Shown here: positions 1 to 8,099 of the stretch, piece by piece
How the letters are laid out: every line of letters begins with the position of its first letter
How positions within the stretch are numbered: the stretch's first letter is position 1
DNA from: a virus
Reading direction: 5' to 3' (one strand)
Virus record (IMG/VR): IMGVR_UViG_3300041409_000253
Location: 1 to 37,983 of that record
DNA: 37,983 nt
Notes under the pieces: model-generated
What the model was told of the DNA's origin: nothing
Seen by the model: only the letters and a program-made list of their open reading frames with translations
Databases searched by the model: none
Position numbers and translations under genes: made by a program

Positions 1-63
1 CCACGCTTGCAAGACCGCAGGATAGACAGGGGTACCCCTTAGAGGATAGAACAGGACACGAGC
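1..63. other. Left part of presumed cos region and terminase leader
   Basis: Non-coding leader before the small terminase gene. It holds a perfect 10-bp palindrome, GGGGTACCCC, at 29-38 and a weak ribosome-binding site (AGGA near 53-56). Together with 37949-37983 it would form the joint between the HNH gene and the terminase if the molecule is circular. In cos phages the cut site and terminase-binding sites lie here. No cohesive end can be located from sequence alone. Confidence 0.45.
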
Positions 64-558
64 ATGCCAGGCCCAGCACCAACACCGACCAACCTGAAGA
101 TCATCACCGGCAATCGCGGCAAGCGCGGGGTGAACAAGCAGGAGCCGGATCCCGAGTACCTGACGAACCTCGCCGCGCCGGCGTGGTTGTACCCGGAAGC
201 CGCGGCGGTGTGGGCCGAGGTGGTACCAGGGCTGGCCAAGGCCAAGCTGCTCACCGTGATCGACGTGCCGCTACTGGCGATGGGTTGCGTGGCCATTGCC
301 CAGTACCGCCTGGCGGCGCAAAAGACCGGCACGGAGCTGATCCGCGCCCCGATCGAGGACAAGGACGACGACAGCGAAAAGCCCGCGAAGGCGGAGTACA
401 TCAACCCCTGGATGATCGCCCAGTCGATGAGTTTCAAGCAGGCGATGGCGGTGTTCCAGCAATTCGGCATGTCGCCGGCGGCGCGCACGCGCATTGCCAT
501 CCAGCCGATGGGCGACCTTTTCAATGGCCAGGACAAAGCGGCGCCGTACTTCACCTGA
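64..558 (+). CDS. terS: Terminase small subunit (P27 family)
   Basis: 164 aa. Small terminase subunits bind the packaging start site on phage DNA and hand it to the large subunit. The N-terminus (PGPAPTPTNLK, then GNRGKR) and the following helical body ending in a hydrophobic-aromatic tail are typical of the P27 family, and length is normal for it. The ATG at 64 has a weak AGGA ribosome-binding site. The gene overlaps the large-subunit gene by 35 nt in another frame, so the two are probably translationally coupled. Family assignment is by eye but strongly supported by position next to TerL and portal. Confidence 0.88.
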   Translation: MPGPAPTPTNLKIITGNRGKRGVNKQEPDPEYLTNLAAPAWLYPEAAAVWAEVVPGLAKAKLLTVIDVPLLAMGCVAIAQYRLAAQKTGTELIRAPIEDKDDDSEKPAKAEYINPWMIAQSMSFKQAMAVFQQFGMSPAARTRIAIQPMGDLFNGQDKAAPYFT

Positions 559-2245
559 CCCGACCACCGCCTACGCCGCCGCAGTCTGCGACGGCACCAT
601 CCAGACCGGACCCCACGTCCGCAGCGCCTGCAAGCGCCACCTGGATGATCTGAAGAACGGCCCCGCTCGGGGCCTTTTTTTTGACCTTGAGTCGGCGGCC
701 AGGGCAATCGCCTACTTCCGCGACGTGCTGTGCCTGAACGGTGGCGAGTACGAGGGCCAGCCCTACGAGCTGCTCGACTGGCAGTGCTTTATCGTCGGCA
801 GTCTGTTCGGCTGGAAAGCGCCAGACGGGTACCGCCGCTTTCGCGTGGCCTATGTCGAGACCGCCAAGGGCTCCGGCAAGTCGCCGCTGGCCGCCGGTGT
901 CGGGCTCTATGGCCTGACCGCCGACGACGAGCCGCGCGCCGAGTGCTACGCGGCCGCCACGAAAAAGGATCAGGCCATGATCCTGTTTCGCGACGCCGTG
1001 GCGATGGTCGACCTGTCGCCGGCGCTGCGCACGCGCATCCTGAAAAGCGGGCGCGACGAAAAGGTGTGGAACCTGGCCTACGTGGCAACCGGGTCGTTCT
1101 TCCGCCCGATCAGTGCCGACGATGGCCAGTCCGGCCCGCGGCCGCACATCGCGCTGCTCGACGAGATCCACGAGCACAAGAACGCGCACGTGGTCGAAAT
1201 GCTGCGCGCCGGCACCAAGAGCCGGCGCCAGGCGATGATCTTCATGATCACCAACAGCGGCACCGACAAGAACTCGGTCTGCTGGCACTACCACGAATAT
1301 GCCGGCCGGGTGTGCGCCGGCGAGGTGCAGGACGACAGCTTTTTCGCCTACGTCTGCGCCCTCGATCTGGGCGACGATCCGTTCAAGGACGAGGCCTGCT
1401 GGGACAAGGTCAACCCCAGCCTGCGCTTTGGCCTGCCGGGCCTGAAATACCTGCGCGAGCAGGTGCGCGAAGCGCGCGGCATGCCCTCGAAAGAGTCCAC
1501 CGTGCGGCGGCTGAACTTCTGCCAGTGGGTGGAAGCCGCCAACCCGTGGATCTCGCGCCATATCTGGGAGCCCGCCGGTGCCAAGTTTGCACTGGAAGAT
1601 TTGCGCGGCCGGCCCTGTTATGGCGGCCTGGACCTGTCCAGCACGCGCGACCTGACCGCCCTGGCGCTGGTGTTCCCGCCGGTCAAGGCCACCGACAAGT
1701 GGCGCCTGCTGTGCTGGTTCTGGCTGCCGCAGGACACGCTGTTGCAGCGCGAGGAACAAGACCGCGTGCCGTACACGTTATGGCGCAACCAGGGCTGGCT
1801 CGAAGTGACACCCGGGCACGCCATCAACAAGATGCACGTGGTGCAGCGCCTGATGTCCATCGCCGAGCAGGTCGACGTGCGCGAAGTGGGATATGACCGC
1901 TACCGCATCGACGACTTCAACGCCATGGCCGACCAGGCCGGGGTCGAGTTGCCGCCCATGGTCGAGTTCGGCCAGGGCTACAAGGACATGACCCCGGCGC
2001 TCGATGAGTTCGAACGCAACCTGGTCAACGGCGAGCTGCAGCACAACGACAATCCGGTGCTGACCATGTGTGCGGCCAATGCCGTGGTGGTGGCGGATGA
2101 CGCCGGCAACCGCAAGCTCACCAAGCGCCTGGCCACCGGCCGCATTGACGGCATGGTGGCCGCGGTGATGGCCATGCGGCGGGCTTCGCTGCATGCCGAA
2201 GAGGGTCCGAGTGTCTACGAACAACGCGGGGTGATCGTCGTATGA
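524..2245 (+). CDS. terL: Terminase large subunit (packaging ATPase-nuclease)
   Basis: 573 aa from the ATG at 524; a TTG at 494 would add ten residues without improving the family match. It powers DNA packaging at the portal vertex and cuts the concatemer. Visible motifs: Walker A ETAKGSGKS at residues 112-120, Walker B HIALLDE around 208-214, and an RNase H-like nuclease with its first acidic residue in GGLDLSSTRD (D370) and a late acidic motif RIDGMVAA. It resembles HK97-type TerL. A perfect terminator-like hairpin lies within codons 46-53. The stop overlaps the portal start as ATGA. Confidence 0.95.
   Translation: MARTKRRRTSPDPTTAYAAAVCDGTIQTGPHVRSACKRHLDDLKNGPARGLFFDLESAARAIAYFRDVLCLNGGEYEGQPYELLDWQCFIVGSLFGWKAPDGYRRFRVAYVETAKGSGKSPLAAGVGLYGLTADDEPRAECYAAATKKDQAMILFRDAVAMVDLSPALRTRILKSGRDEKVWNLAYVATGSFFRPISADDGQSGPRPHIALLDEIHEHKNAHVVEMLRAGTKSRRQAMIFMITNSGTDKNSVCWHYHEYAGRVCAGEVQDDSFFAYVCALDLGDDPFKDEACWDKVNPSLRFGLPGLKYLREQVREARGMPSKESTVRRLNFCQWVEAANPWISRHIWEPAGAKFALEDLRGRPCYGGLDLSSTRDLTALALVFPPVKATDKWRLLCWFWLPQDTLLQREEQDRVPYTLWRNQGWLEVTPGHAINKMHVVQRLMSIAEQVDVREVGYDRYRIDDFNAMADQAGVELPPMVEFGQGYKDMTPALDEFERNLVNGELQHNDNPVLTMCAANAVVVADDAGNRKLTKRLATGRIDGMVAAVMAMRRASLHAEEGPSVYEQRGVIVV
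659..682 (+). terminator. Intrinsic-terminator-like hairpin inside terL
   Basis: Stem GGCCCC (659-664), loop GCTC, stem GGGGCC (669-674), then eight T residues (675-682). This is a textbook rho-independent terminator shape on the sense strand, lying within the coding sequence where it encodes part of a conserved TerL segment. It may be fortuitous, or it may reduce late transcription unless the polymerase is antiterminated. Confidence 0.6.
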
Positions 2246-3837
2246 ACAAGCTCGAAAGCTGGGTCGCGCGGCGCGTGGTGGGGTGGTTATCCACCCGCTC
2301 GCAAACCGGCAACGGCAACGACATCATCAAGATGATCACCGAGGCCTGGGGCGGCGGCAAGACCGCTTCCGGCGTGTCGATCAACGAAGACAAGGCGCTC
2401 ACCATCGGCGCGGTCTACACCGCGGTGCGCATCATCAGCGACACCATGGGTGCCTTGCCGCTGCACGTCTACCAGCGCGACGAGCGCGGCCGCAAGTTCG
2501 CGCAGCGGCACTGGGCTTATGCCTTGCTGCACGACTCGCCCAACGAGTACCACACGTCGAGCCAGTGGCGCCGCATCATGATCGCCCACCGGCTGCTGTG
2601 GGGCCGCGCCTATTCGCGCATCGACTGGCTGAAAAACGGCGCCGCCGGCGCGCTCTATCCGCTGATGCCGTGGACCGTGCAGACTCGCCGCACCGAGCGC
2701 GGCACCCAGTTCTACCGGGTGCAGCTGCCCGACGGCCACGAAGACCTGCCCGCCGACGAAGTGCTGCACTTCCCGGGGCTGTGCTACGACGGCATCGACG
2801 GCGTGTCGGTGATCCAGAAACAGCGCGAAGCGCTCGGGTTGTCCAAGGCCATGGAGGAATTTAGCAGCGCCTTTTTCGGCAATGGCGCCAAGCCCGGGGC
2901 GATCCTCGAAGTGCCGGCGCGCATGAAGGAAGAGGCGCAGAAGAATCTCGCGTTGTCCATCGCCGAGAAGTTCGGCCGCCCGTCGGACGCCTTCAAGGTG
3001 ATGGTGCTGGAAGAGGGCAGCAAGCTGCACACCTACACCATGCCGCTCGAGGACGCGCAGCTGCTCGATGCGCGCAAATTCAGCCGCGGCGAGATTTTCG
3101 GCTGGTACGGCGTGCCCCCGCACCTGGGCGGCGACACCGAGAAGTCCACCAGTTGGGGCACCGGCATCGAGCAGCAGGACATCGGCTACGCCAAGCACAC
3201 CATCACGCCCCTGTGCGTGGATTTTGAGCAGGAGATCAACCGCAAGCTGTTCGGCCGCGGCACCGGGTTCTATTGCAAGTTCAACCTCGACGCCCTGCAG
3301 CGCGGCGACTTCAAGAGCCGCATGGAAGGCTACAAGTCCGCCGTGGGCCGGCCGTTCATCAGCGTCAACGAGGCGCGCGAGCTCGAGGACTGGAACACCA
3401 TCGACGGTTATGACGACATCGCCCTGCCGCTCAACACCGGGGTGGGGCCCGGCGAGGAACCCCCGGCCCCCGGCAGCGAGCCGGCGGGCGGTGATAGCGG
3501 GGCGGATGACGACGGAACACCACCGAAACCCGAGCAAAAGTCCACGCGAAGCCAGCAAATCAACGTGAACCATGCCCCGATTACCGTCAATTTGCACCAG
3601 GGCGAGATTCGCACAGTGGTCCCGGCGCAACCGGCGGCGCAGGTCACCGTGAACAACCAGGTCGACCCGGTGCGCCCGATCGTGCATGTCGCGCCCGAAG
3701 TGCGCAATGAAATCCGGGTTGATGTGCCGCCGCAGGAAGTGAACGTCCATCTGCCGGCGCGCATCGCCGAATCGAAGATCGAATACAACGCCGCCGGCGA
3801 AATCGTCAAGGTGAGCCAGACGGAGCGTGACGCATGA
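2242..3837 (+). CDS. Portal protein (HK97 family)
   Basis: 531 aa. It forms the dodecameric ring through which DNA enters and leaves the capsid and to which the connector binds. Residues about 40-400 match the HK97-type portal core, with the recognisable stretches AVYTAVRIISDTMGALPL and FFGNGAKPGAILEVP. The last ~110 residues are a low-complexity tail with alternating Val/Asn/Pro strands (HAPITVNLHQ, PQEVNVHLPAR), longer than in the minimal family and of unknown role. The start is the ATGA overlap with terL; its stop overlaps the next gene in the same way. Confidence 0.94.
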   Translation: MNKLESWVARRVVGWLSTRSQTGNGNDIIKMITEAWGGGKTASGVSINEDKALTIGAVYTAVRIISDTMGALPLHVYQRDERGRKFAQRHWAYALLHDSPNEYHTSSQWRRIMIAHRLLWGRAYSRIDWLKNGAAGALYPLMPWTVQTRRTERGTQFYRVQLPDGHEDLPADEVLHFPGLCYDGIDGVSVIQKQREALGLSKAMEEFSSAFFGNGAKPGAILEVPARMKEEAQKNLALSIAEKFGRPSDAFKVMVLEEGSKLHTYTMPLEDAQLLDARKFSRGEIFGWYGVPPHLGGDTEKSTSWGTGIEQQDIGYAKHTITPLCVDFEQEINRKLFGRGTGFYCKFNLDALQRGDFKSRMEGYKSAVGRPFISVNEARELEDWNTIDGYDDIALPLNTGVGPGEEPPAPGSEPAGGDSGADDDGTPPKPEQKSTRSQQINVNHAPITVNLHQGEIRTVVPAQPAAQVTVNNQVDPVRPIVHVAPEVRNEIRVDVPPQEVNVHLPARIAESKIEYNAAGEIVKVSQTERDA

Positions 3838-4244
3838 CCATCCAGTATTCGACCGCCGTGCGTAACGCCAAGCTCGATGCCGTCGAAACCATCATTGGTT
3901 CGGCACCGATCATGGAACTGCGCAGCGGCGCGGCCCCGGCTAATCCGGCAACGGCGGCCAGCGGCACCCTGCTCGCGCAAGCCGCCTTGCCGTCGGACTG
4001 GTTGACTGCCGCCGCGGCCGGTGCCAAGGGCAAGAACGGCAGCTGGTCGCTCACGGGCCTGGCCCCGGGCGGCACCATTGGCCACTTTCGCATCTACGAA
4101 TCCGGCAGCCCCTCGGTGTGCCACATGCAGGGCAGCGTTACTGCCACCGGTGGCGGCGGGGACATGACGGTGGATAACACCAGCATCGCGGCTGGCCAGG
4201 CGGTCACCGTCAACAGCTTCACCCTCACCGCCGGCAACGCGTGA
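3834..4244 (+). CDS. Phage head-module protein of unknown function
   Basis: 136 aa. I recognise the type (a small protein beginning with NAVRNAKLDAVE-like sequence, then IGSAP..LR.GAAP) as one recurring in head modules of temperate phages, but it has no assigned function that I know. The C-terminal half is rich in Gly, Thr and Ser with short beta-strand-like stretches, which suggests a beta-sandwich such as a capsid decoration or fibre-like domain; that is inference. It is coupled on both sides, by ATGA to the portal gene and GTGA to the next gene. Confidence 0.75.
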   Translation: MTIQYSTAVRNAKLDAVETIIGSAPIMELRSGAAPANPATAASGTLLAQAALPSDWLTAAAAGAKGKNGSWSLTGLAPGGTIGHFRIYESGSPSVCHMQGSVTATGGGGDMTVDNTSIAAGQAVTVNSFTLTAGNA

Positions 4245-5008
4245 GGGCCAATAGCGGGCTGGTCCAGCTGCCCAGCGGGCTGCTGGTCTCGCAGAAAAGC
4301 TGGATCGACGCGCAGGAGCGCGCGGGCATTCCCCGGCGCGTGGCCATCGCCAATGCGGTCCAGGCCACGCTGTCCAATGACAGCATCGTGGTCACCCCGG
4401 GCAGCGGGGCCACGGTCGCCACCCATGCGGTGAGCGGCAAAGAGCACCAGCTGATGATGAACGCCGACCAGTCCGGCCACATCATCGGGTCCAAGCCCAC
4501 GTTTTTTGCGTTGATCCCGTCGCAGGTGCATGTGGCCGGGGCCAACACCGTGCACTGGGATTTTTTCAACGCGGATGCGGCCTTCATCATCCGCGTGCTG
4601 TCTATCCTGCAGATCCCGAACATCACGACGGCCGTGACCGGCATCGTGTTCGACTGGCTGCTCGAGCGCACCACCGCGGTGGGCACCGGGGGTACGGGCA
4701 TCACGCCGTGGGCGGCCGATACCAGCAACACCGCGCTCGATGCCGACGTCACCTGCCGCTCCAAGCCCACGGGCGGGGCCACGCAGAGCACCGATTTGCG
4801 CAGCTACTCGATCAGCTCGGAAGAAACCAACGCCGCCACCATCCAGATCGCCAGCCAGGGCGGGCTGGAACTGGTGCCCGAGCCGCTGCGCCAGATCAAC
4901 TGGGGCCACGGCATCGTGCTGCGGCAGAACCAGGGCCTGCGCTGCGTGCAGGTGAACAGCTCGAACGCCGGCAACACCGGCTGGCTGATCGGCTTCACGC
5001 AGGAGTGA
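4241..5008 (+). CDS. Phage structural-module protein of unknown function
   Basis: 255 aa, starting at GTG 4241 in a GTGA overlap with the upstream stop. No motif assigns a function. The sequence is rich in small residues and beta-forming segments, with no signal peptide or membrane segment, and it contains conserved-looking aromatic spots (ANTVHWDFFNAD, INWGHGIVLRQNQG). Such a pattern suits a virion surface or minor head protein. The position between portal and protease supports a structural role but does not prove it. It could equally be a receptor-contacting decoration protein made with its neighbours. Confidence 0.75.
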   Translation: MRANSGLVQLPSGLLVSQKSWIDAQERAGIPRRVAIANAVQATLSNDSIVVTPGSGATVATHAVSGKEHQLMMNADQSGHIIGSKPTFFALIPSQVHVAGANTVHWDFFNADAAFIIRVLSILQIPNITTAVTGIVFDWLLERTTAVGTGGTGITPWAADTSNTALDADVTCRSKPTGGATQSTDLRSYSISSEETNAATIQIASQGGLELVPEPLRQINWGHGIVLRQNQGLRCVQVNSSNAGNTGWLIGFTQE

Positions 5009-5009
5009 C

Positions 5010-5648
5010 ATGAGCCTGCTGCTGTTTTACGGCGCGCAGGCCGAGATTGCCGCCGACCTTGCGGTCACCGACGCCGACGACACGCTGGCGGCAGATGCGG
5101 CCCTCACCGTCGCCGGCGCGCTGGCACAGACCGACGCCGACGACAGCCTGTCTGCCACGCTGATCCCCACCCCGGTGACGGCGGATTTGGCCGTGACCGA
5201 AGCCGACGATCTGCTGGCCGCGGCCGCGGCACTTGCCCTGGCGGCGGACAGCGGGTTCACCGAGGCGGGCGACACGCTGGCCGCAGATGCCGCGCTGGCC
5301 ATTGCGTCGGCAGCGTCACTGACCGAAGCCGCTGACACCCTGTCCGCGGCGGCCGTGCTGCTGATCGGCGCGGTGGGCGAAGCGGGCGACATCGGCTTCG
5401 AGCCCGACATTGACGAGGACGACGACACCCTGTCGGCCGCCGCCACCCTGGCGTTGCGGCTGGATCTGGGGTCGGTCGAGCAGGATGACACGCTGGATGC
5501 GCAGGCCGACCTGGAAGGCGACGCCGCCGTGCCGGTCGCCGTGCGCCGGCCGGGCCGGATTACGCGGATCGAGCAGCGGATCGCCGCGGCCGCCGCGGCC
5601 CGGGCCCAGCGCAACCGACAAGCCGTTGTTCTTCACTTGATTCAATAG
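5010..5648 (+). CDS. Acidic protein of degenerate DDTL repeats
   Basis: 212 aa with a good AGGAG ribosome-binding site and a 1-nt gap to the upstream stop. About residues 10-175 consist of roughly seven degenerate repeats, most 21-23 aa, with consensus L..TeADDtLaAdAaLa; clear copies contain TDADDTLAADAAL, TDADDSLSA, TEADDLLAAAAAL, TEAGDTLAADAAL, TEAADTLSAAA and DEDDDTLSAAATL. The body is highly acidic and Ala-rich, while the last ~35 residues are basic (RRPGRITRIEQRI) and could be an anchor. Similar repeats occur in phage structural proteins; the function is unknown. A capsid decoration or scaffold-like role is possible. Confidence 0.72.
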   Translation: MSLLLFYGAQAEIAADLAVTDADDTLAADAALTVAGALAQTDADDSLSATLIPTPVTADLAVTEADDLLAAAAALALAADSGFTEAGDTLAADAALAIASAASLTEAADTLSAAAVLLIGAVGEAGDIGFEPDIDEDDDTLSAAATLALRLDLGSVEQDDTLDAQADLEGDAAVPVAVRRPGRITRIEQRIAAAAAARAQRNRQAVVLHLIQ

Positions 5649-5658
5649 GAGTCCCGCC

Positions 5659-6282
5659 ATGGACAAGAAACCCGCCGACAACGAATTCGAGCGCCGCGCC
5701 TTTGTGATGGATGCGCTCAAGATCGAGGCGCGCGCCGACGCCAAGGAAACCCGCCGCATCGTCGGCCACGCCTCGGTGTTCAACCGCGATGCCGACATCG
5801 GCGGCTGGTTCCTCGAGCGTGTCGCGCCGGGGGCCTTCAAGCGCGCCATTCGCGAGGACGACGTGCGCGCGCTGTTCAACCACGATTCCAACATCGTGCT
5901 GGGGCGCAACAAGGCCGGCACCCTGAAGCTGGCCGAGGACGACGTGGGCCTGGCCATCGACATCGACCCGCCGGATACGCAATGGGCGCGCGACCTGATG
6001 GTCAGCATCGAGCGCGGCGACATCAACCAGATGTCGATTGGCTTTCGGGTGCTCAAACAAGAGTGGGACGAAACCGGCGAGGTCGCCAAGCGCACCTTGC
6101 TCGAGGTCGAGCTGTTCGATGTTTCGCCCGTGACCTTTCCCGCCTTCGTCGAAACCGATGTCGGCCTGCGCAGCCTCGCGGCTTACCGCAAGACGCAATC
6201 GCCGAAAGGGCTCACCGCGCCCGGGCCCGATCTGCGCGCTCTGATCCAGCGATCGCGCGATCGCGGCAACTTTTTAAAGTAG
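5659..6282 (+). CDS. Prohead maturation protease (HK97 gp4-like)
   Basis: 207 aa with a strong AGGAG ribosome-binding site. It is the serine protease packaged in the prohead that removes the N-terminal delta domain of the major capsid protein and then itself. Family landmarks are visible: GHASVFNRD near residue 36, the catalytic-region His in ALFNHD (H75), and the catalytic Ser in NQMSIGF (S126), followed by ELFDVSPVTFPA. Length is normal. It sits directly before the capsid gene, as usual, but is separated from the portal gene by three accessory genes rather than adjacent to it. Confidence 0.94.
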   Translation: MDKKPADNEFERRAFVMDALKIEARADAKETRRIVGHASVFNRDADIGGWFLERVAPGAFKRAIREDDVRALFNHDSNIVLGRNKAGTLKLAEDDVGLAIDIDPPDTQWARDLMVSIERGDINQMSIGFRVLKQEWDETGEVAKRTLLEVELFDVSPVTFPAFVETDVGLRSLAAYRKTQSPKGLTAPGPDLRALIQRSRDRGNFLK

Positions 6283-6305
6283 CACCCGCTGTACCGCCCG
6301 TAACG

Positions 6306-6328
6306 GCCGCCACCTGGCGGCTTTTTTT
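6306..6328 (+). terminator. Intrinsic terminator just upstream of capsid gene
   Basis: Stem GCCGCC (6306-6311), loop ACCT, stem GGCGGC (6316-6321), followed by seven T residues (6322-6328). It lies between the protease stop and the capsid ribosome-binding site (AAGGAG at 6333-6338). No promoter is evident after it, so capsid expression must rely on readthrough, antitermination or RNA processing here. Confidence 0.75.
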
Positions 6329-6344
6329 ATTTAAGGAGATTCAT

Positions 6345-7808
6345 ATGAAGCGCAGTTATCTCGTACTGAGCATTGCCCTCGTGGCCGTGCTGGCGGTGCC
6401 GCTGTTCGGACATGCCGCCATTCTCGACCCGTCGTTCCTGATGCCCGACAACCTGGTGCTGCTCGGCCAGTACGTCGTCACGGCCGGCGCTGCGGCCATG
6501 CCCGCCGACCTGTTCCTGTCCAAGCGCCTGCGCCAGGAGCGTGCTTCGCTGGTCGAGGAAAACCGCAAGGTGCTCGACCGCATCGCCACCGAAAAAGACG
6601 CCGCGCGGGTCAAGGAACTCGAGGCCGAGTGGGACAAGCGCGACCAGGACATCATAAACCAGACCGCCGCCATTGCCCGTGCGGAAAAGCAGGAAGCCCT
6701 GGACTCTGAGCTGAACACCTCCGCCACCGAGCGCCGCAGCGGCCGCGAGGCCCCGGCGTCCAGCGCGCAGACCGAAGCGCAGCATGCCGACGCCAAGGCC
6801 AAGTACAAGCGTGCCTTCTGGGACGGCATGAAATACGGCGTGCAGGCGCTGGACCCCGACGAGCAGTTGCTGCTCACCCGCAACTTCCGCAAGGTCGACG
6901 GCGAGCCGATGAGCACCGGCGGGCGTGAAGTGCGCGCCATGTCCAGCACCAACGCGGCGGGCGGTTACACCATCCCCGAGGGGTTCTACAACGAGCTGCA
7001 GGGCAACATGCTGCACTTCGGCGGGGTGCGCGAACTGGCCCGCATCTGGACTACCCCCACGGGTAACTCCGTGCCGGTGCCGACCGTGGATGACACCGGC
7101 AACGAAGCGGCGATCGTGGGCGAAGGCAGCGCGCTGTCGAGCCCGCAGGACCCGACCTTCGGCGTGGTCACCTTCGGGGCGTTTACCTACCGCACCCTGT
7201 GCCTGGTGCCGCTGGAACTGCTGCAGGATTCCGCGTTCGACCTCGAAGCCTGGGTGCGCAGCTGGATCGCCGAACGGATCGCGCGTGGTACCAACCGCCA
7301 CTTCACCACCGGCAACGGCAGCACCCAGCCCAACGGCGTGATCCCGGCATCCTCCAGCGGTGTCACCGCTGCGTCGGCCACCTCGGTCAGCTACGCCGAC
7401 CTGGTGGACCTGGAGCACTCGGTCGATCCGGCCTATCGTCGCAGCCCGCAGGCCGGCTTCATGATGGCCGACGGCACCATCAAGGTGCTGAAGAAACTGG
7501 TGGACCTGGACAGCCGCCCGATCTGGGCGCCGGGCATTGCCGTGCGCGAGCCGGACACCATCCTGGGCTACAAGTACGCCATCAACCAGCACATGGCCGC
7601 GGTGGCCGCTTCCAACAAGTCCATCGCCTTCGGCGACTGGAGCAAGTACTGGATTCGGGATGTGTCCGGCATGCTGCTGATCCGCGCCAACGAGCTGCAC
7701 ATCGCCAATGGCCAGATCGGGTTCTACGCCTTCAGCCGCCACGATGGCGACATCGTCGATGCGGGCACCGATCCGATCAAGCACCTGACCCACCCGAGCC
7801 CGAACTAA
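6345..7808 (+). CDS. Major capsid protein (HK97 fold) with hydrophobic N-terminus
   Basis: 487 aa from ATG 6345, which has a near-perfect AAGGAG ribosome-binding site 6 nt upstream. Residues about 55-140 form a charged coiled-coil delta-domain-like segment (LRQERASLVEENRKV onward), and residues ~160-487 match the HK97 capsid fold, entered through STNAAGGYTIPEGF. Oddly, residues 1-25 look like a secretion signal (MKRSYLV, hydrophobic core, FGHAA) followed by a second hydrophobic stretch. An internal ATG at 6498 would give a conventional start but has no good ribosome-binding site. Strong terminators flank the gene on both sides. Confidence 0.92.
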   Translation: MKRSYLVLSIALVAVLAVPLFGHAAILDPSFLMPDNLVLLGQYVVTAGAAAMPADLFLSKRLRQERASLVEENRKVLDRIATEKDAARVKELEAEWDKRDQDIINQTAAIARAEKQEALDSELNTSATERRSGREAPASSAQTEAQHADAKAKYKRAFWDGMKYGVQALDPDEQLLLTRNFRKVDGEPMSTGGREVRAMSSTNAAGGYTIPEGFYNELQGNMLHFGGVRELARIWTTPTGNSVPVPTVDDTGNEAAIVGEGSALSSPQDPTFGVVTFGAFTYRTLCLVPLELLQDSAFDLEAWVRSWIAERIARGTNRHFTTGNGSTQPNGVIPASSSGVTAASATSVSYADLVDLEHSVDPAYRRSPQAGFMMADGTIKVLKKLVDLDSRPIWAPGIAVREPDTILGYKYAINQHMAAVAASNKSIAFGDWSKYWIRDVSGMLLIRANELHIANGQIGFYAFSRHDGDIVDAGTDPIKHLTHPSPN

Positions 7809-7828
7809 CCAGCACTAAGGGCACGACG

Positions 7829-7861
7829 GGCCCGCCGAATGAAAGCGGCGGGCCTTTTTTT
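7829..7861 (+). terminator. Strong intrinsic terminator after capsid gene
   Basis: Nine-bp perfect stem GGCCCGCCG (7829-7837) with CGGCGGGCC (7846-7854), an 8-nt loop and seven T residues (7855-7861). It follows the capsid stop by about 20 nt. Downstream genes read in the same direction and show no obvious promoter, so termination here is presumably partial or suppressed during late expression. Confidence 0.85.
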
Positions 7862-7898
7862 GAGCGCATCCACCGGTGCGTTCAAACAAAGGAGTCCC

Positions 7899-8099
7899 AT
7901 GAAAATCAAATTCACCGAACCCGTGGCCGGCGCGCGCTTTGCCTACCGCAAGGGGCAGGTGCGCGATCTGCCCCCGGGCGTGGCCAAGGAATTCATCCGG
8001 CTACGCCAGGCGGTGAAGGCGCCCATCGAGGCGGCCGTCACCGGTGCGCCCGAGCAGGCCGTGTCCCGCCCGAACCGCCTGCAGCGTCTGTTTAACTGA
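7899..8099 (+). CDS. Small basic protein of unknown function
   Basis: 66 aa from ATG 7899, chosen because AAAGGAG lies 5 nt upstream; an earlier in-frame ATG at 7839 falls inside the terminator hairpin and is unlikely. The protein is basic and has no recognised motif. Position between capsid and connector genes is one often used for small head-completion or decoration proteins. Its stop overlaps the next start (TGATG), so it is probably coupled to the connector gene. Function cannot be stated. Confidence 0.65.
   Translation: MKIKFTEPVAGARFAYRKGQVRDLPPGVAKEFIRLRQAVKAPIEAAVTGAPEQAVSRPNRLQRLFN

Noticed and set aside
551-1759. Long open frame on the minus strand opposite terL (similar ones opposite the portal, capsid and carbohydrate genes)
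   Set aside because: Shadow frames common in GC-rich DNA; composition is unlike a real protein and the plus-strand frames match known families.
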